Source: Vigna angularis (Eukaryota > Streptophyta > Magnoliopsida > Fabales > Fabaceae). Taken from it: a stretch of 64,000 nt of DNA. This document shows, one piece after another, positions 60,701 to 64,000 of this stretch (its first letter is position 1; each line of letters begins with the position of its first letter). The notes beneath the pieces are model-generated. The model did no database searches. It saw only the letters and a program-made list of their open reading frames with translations, and was not told where the DNA came from. Made by a program: the position numbers and the translations under genes. The DNA is taken from contig NC_068971.1 of the NCBI RefSeq assembly GCF_016808095.1, forward strand, positions 12,970,501 through 13,034,500, read 5' to 3'.

Positions 60701-62640
60701 TTTGACTTATTGCAATTGATAATCATTTCAAAATCTGAAACACACTCACAAAGCATGATTCAGTTCATTCAATTTACATTCATCGAGTTTATTCAATTTA
60801 CATTACATTGAACTATAAGAATATTGTATTTATAAGACACTATAATTAATTCATATTATTAACATAATTAGAAGTTTGGCAGAAATTCTTTTGTTTGAAT
60901 CTTTACATATGAAATTTCGTGATAGACTGAGATGATTAATATATAAAAAGATAATAATAATAATAATATACATAAAAATATTAAAACTTTATTGAATATT
61001 ATTAATTTTAGTTAGTTTTTTAAATGACTAAAACTACTATAATTTTGATTAAAAAAACGTATAATTAAAAAAAATTAATACAGAGTATAATTAAAACTAC
61101 TATTAATTTTTATAATTTTATTTTCAAAATACTAATATTTTAGTTAGGAAAGAGAATTGATGAAGTACATATAGAAAATTGTTAACACAAATATAACTAG
61201 TGTATAAGAATTAAAACAATCTATAGATTTCTATTCTAAAATTATATCATGCTCATGTATATCTCATTTCATACAAAACTTACTTGAAAGTGATAATATT
61301 ATAATATAAAGAAACCTCCTATTAATTCTGAATAGGTGGTAGTTTAATTAAGATACAAGACAACAGTAATAAATAATAAAACAACACATTACTGTAACAT
61401 GAATATTAAGATAAAAACACCTTTGACATAATTTTGGATGATAAATAACATGTGTGTATAAAGTTACCTCATCATTATATTTTTTTACATGTAAGTAATT
61501 CAGTAATAAAAAAATTAAATATTGTAATATTTATAACTCATAATTGCAGCAATTTTAAAGTAAATATTTGCAAACAAAATGCTTCCGAACTAATTAATGC
61601 TTGTTGGTACACTATTACCTAATTAACGTAAAAAATAATTACTACAAATACTATTTGTCTTCAATTTTCTTTTTTTGCAAATAGGATTCCAACTTAGTTA
61701 TGATATAACCCTTTTCTCTATTCCTTCACTATTACATTTATACACCTGTAGAATAATTTTAAATATATGCCCTAAAATTTGAAAAGAAATAATTTTCTTG
61801 TGGAAAAGAAATAATTGATTCCAATATGGTAGCCTTTGGTACTCCAGGAAAGTTTAACTTTTATTCATATATATTATTAAATTAAAATAAAAGCATATTA
61901 AGAAGTAAATATGATATTATTTTTAGGATGTTGAGATGATGATGATTATGATAAAGGGGGAAGAAGGAAAAAAGGAGATAATATTTGATAAGAAAAATTA
62001 AATATAAAAATTTGAATTAGGTTTGAAATTAGTTAAATATTTTTCATTGATTGTATTGCCAAAGTATAAACCAAGAAATAGTTTGTAAATGAAGTTTTTG
62101 AAACGAACATTATTTTATAAATTTTTTGGATGCATTGCACACTTACTATTTTGGTGGCAGCATTATACAAGCACCTGGTAAAGTGAAAATGACACTGAAA
62201 GCAAACCAAAAGGAGAGGTTGAAGGAAGCTCATCGACCTAATCGATTGCTATCAATGATTATCACCAATACTAATAAATTAAGTGTTTTTCTTTCTAAAA
62301 CGGTGTTACTTTTTAATTATTTAAACTAATGAAAAGAACACGATTATTAAAAAAGATATATAAATTTAACTATTCAAAACAAAAATACATAGACACCTAC
62401 TTTATATAATTTTTTTTTTCTTTGATTATGTTTTGAACTTTAATACATAGGCACGGTTTAAAGCAATTAAAAATACATAAAGAAAATTTAATGCTTAAAT
62501 TTGATTCATGGCTAATTGATTAGTTGTAATTCATTCTTGAATAAATTTCCTTCTATAAAAATAAAATTCAGCCTTTAAATTTCTCATTTAAAATGGTTAG
62601 GAGTATGAATAGAGTGAGTTTGTAAGAATTCAATTAACTT
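60701..62640. other. AT-rich intergenic DNA
   Basis: No coding region or transposon end is recognised. A short (AAT)n run is seen near 60953-60968. Confidence 0.5.
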
Positions 62641-62679
62641 CTAAATATAGTATCTTAAGTTTGAACTAAGTTGTGGCGG

Positions 62680-63740
62680 AAAGTAAAATTAAGTCTTCTT
62701 AAATCAAAGTTCTAGCTAAGTCAATTTGAATTAAAGGTTAAATTGAGTAAGTTTAAACTTAAGTTCGACTCAAATCAAGTTGGGATGAAAGTCGAGACAA
62801 GATAATTTGGTACAAAATTCGAGACGAGTTAACCTAAATTAAAGGTTGAGACCTATTAACTTAGGTAGGAGGTTAAGATGGACTGACCATGCCAAAATCT
62901 CATACAGGACAAGTCAAGGTTAAAGGTCGAGATGGGTTAGCCCAAGGCAAAGGTCGAGACATGTAAGCTCGAAACAAAAGTCAAGCCTTATAAATAAAAT
63001 TAAAGGTCAAATTGAATCAACCTAGGTTAAAGTTTAGGCCAATTCAGCTTAAGTTAAATGTCAAATCAAGTCAATCTGAAGTTGAGTCAATTTAGTTGGG
63101 GTTCATAGTCAAGTTGAATCAATCTAGGCCATAATTAAATCCAATCAACTTGGACCCATATTCAAGCTAAGGTTGCTCAGGCCAAAGGTCAAGATGAGTC
63201 AACCTTGGTCAATGATCAAGATGAGTCACCAACACTAAATGTTGATCTAGGACGAAAGTTGAGTCTAGTCAACCCATGTCAAAAATTGAGTGGAGTTTGG
63301 GTGAAGGTTGAATTGAGTTTGTCCGAACCAAAGTTCAGGCCAATTTGTTCCGAGTCAAAGGTCAAATCAAGTTGATCGGAGTTGAAGGTCGAGTCAAGTC
63401 AGCTTGATCTATTGTCAAATGAAATCGGCCATGCCCATATTCGTGATAAATCAATCCAAACTCATAGTTGGGTTAAATCAACCTAAGTTGAAGGTTAAAA
63501 CAAGTTAATCCTAGTTGATGTTCAAAACGAGTCGACTTAGACCAAAGGTCGAGAGGAGTTGGCTTAGGCCAAAAGTTGAAACGAGTCAACCAAAACTAAA
63601 GTTCAAAGCAAAGTCAAGATAAGACAAATAATGCCAAAATTAGCCATTCAACCTAAAAGTTGGTGCGAGTTAACTCAGGCTGAAAATCGATCTAGGCTAA
63701 CTCAACTTGAAGTGTCTAATAGAGTTGGCTTACACTGAGG
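62680..63740. repeat. Degenerate minisatellite, ~27-30 bp units
   Basis: The whole kilobase is built from variants of AAAGGTCGAGAYGAGTCAAC-CTAGGCC. The clearest copies are at 62925-62965, 63185-63235 and 63535-63600. Both GAGTCAAC and AAGGTCRAG recur dozens of times. Units diverge strongly, so the array is old. No open reading frame runs through it. Confidence 0.75.
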
Positions 63741-64000
63741 ATAAAGCTAAGTTAATCCAAATCCGATCCAACTTTGTTTATCTTGATCTTAGATCAATTT
63801 ACTTAGTGTGAATTAGTTATGGTCCATGAACTTTTGAGGCTATTTTAGTACTATGAATCTTTTTTTATGTAGGTCTTTTGGTTCTATGGATTTGTTTTCT
63901 TATTCTGAATTATGTGGGTCGAAGCCAGACTTTATGAGTCTGAACCAGGTGAATTGGAACAAATTGTAGTTATAAATGTATTTTGGTTGCAAGTGGCACT
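63741..64000. other. Window end, possible TIR-like sequence
   Basis: GGTCCATGAACTTTTGAGGC followed by TATTTTAGTACTATGAATC (about 63822-63858) is reminiscent of the ends of MULE-like elements (ordered 'tggtccctgaac' wording), but any partner lies outside the window. Confidence 0.2.

Noticed and set aside
62680..63740. CRISPR-like regular repeats
   Set aside because: Units are short, degenerate and lack unique spacers; the sequence is nuclear plant DNA, so this is a minisatellite.

Overview
This 64-kb window is nuclear plant DNA: long AT-rich stretches, GT-AG introns and nested plant transposons. Legume-type retroelements make a Fabaceae species (Phaseolus/Vigna-like) most likely; this is an inference, since no marker gene fixes the species. 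Only two apparently functional protein genes are visible. The first is RAPTOR (regulatory-associated protein of TOR, + strand, 17038-33627, 23 coding exons, 1370 codons before the stop, all phases consistent). The second is a TOM1-LIKE/TOL gene (VHS-GAT ESCRT-0-like adaptor, - strand, 55379-60201, 9 coding exons, 782 codons). A second, decayed TOL copy (- strand, 35152-45177) is its tandem duplicate.

Layout. 1-1600 is featureless AT-rich DNA. 1618-4440 holds a CACTA element with perfect 3-bp target duplication, nested in a second repeat-rich element. 4560-9880 is a broken Ty1/copia element carrying a 1.7-kb insertion. 11091-16201 is a Ty3/gypsy element with two LTRs, gag, a protease remnant and an antisense extra ORF, but no visible RT/integrase; a Mutator-like element (MULE) splits its antisense ORF. 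16800-33627 is RAPTOR, with two ATG uORFs in its leader (one extremely His-rich) and a 4-kb copia in intron 12, itself hit by an LTR. 34.9-45.5 kb is the TOL pseudogene, whose intron 3 holds a second MULE and a copia element. 45.5-55 kb separates the two TOL copies and holds an RPA/DUF223-like pseudogene, a gypsy-type LTR with minisatellites, and an internally deleted copia. 55.4-60.7 kb is the intact TOL gene with a G-box promoter. 60.7-64 kb is AT-rich and ends in a 1-kb degenerate minisatellite.

How it fits together. RAPTOR is the substrate-recruiting subunit of TORC1. TOL proteins bind ubiquitinated cargo and pass it to ESCRT for vacuolar degradation. Their adjacency looks coincidental. 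The most informative signal is historical: the TOL duplication supplies pre-insertion (empty) sites for the MULE and the copia in the dead copy, so order of events can be read directly. I saw no tRNA or rRNA gene and no CRISPR array. No clearly novel functional system is evident; the His-rich RAPTOR uORF and the Q-rich repeat expansion in the live TOL copy are the best leads.
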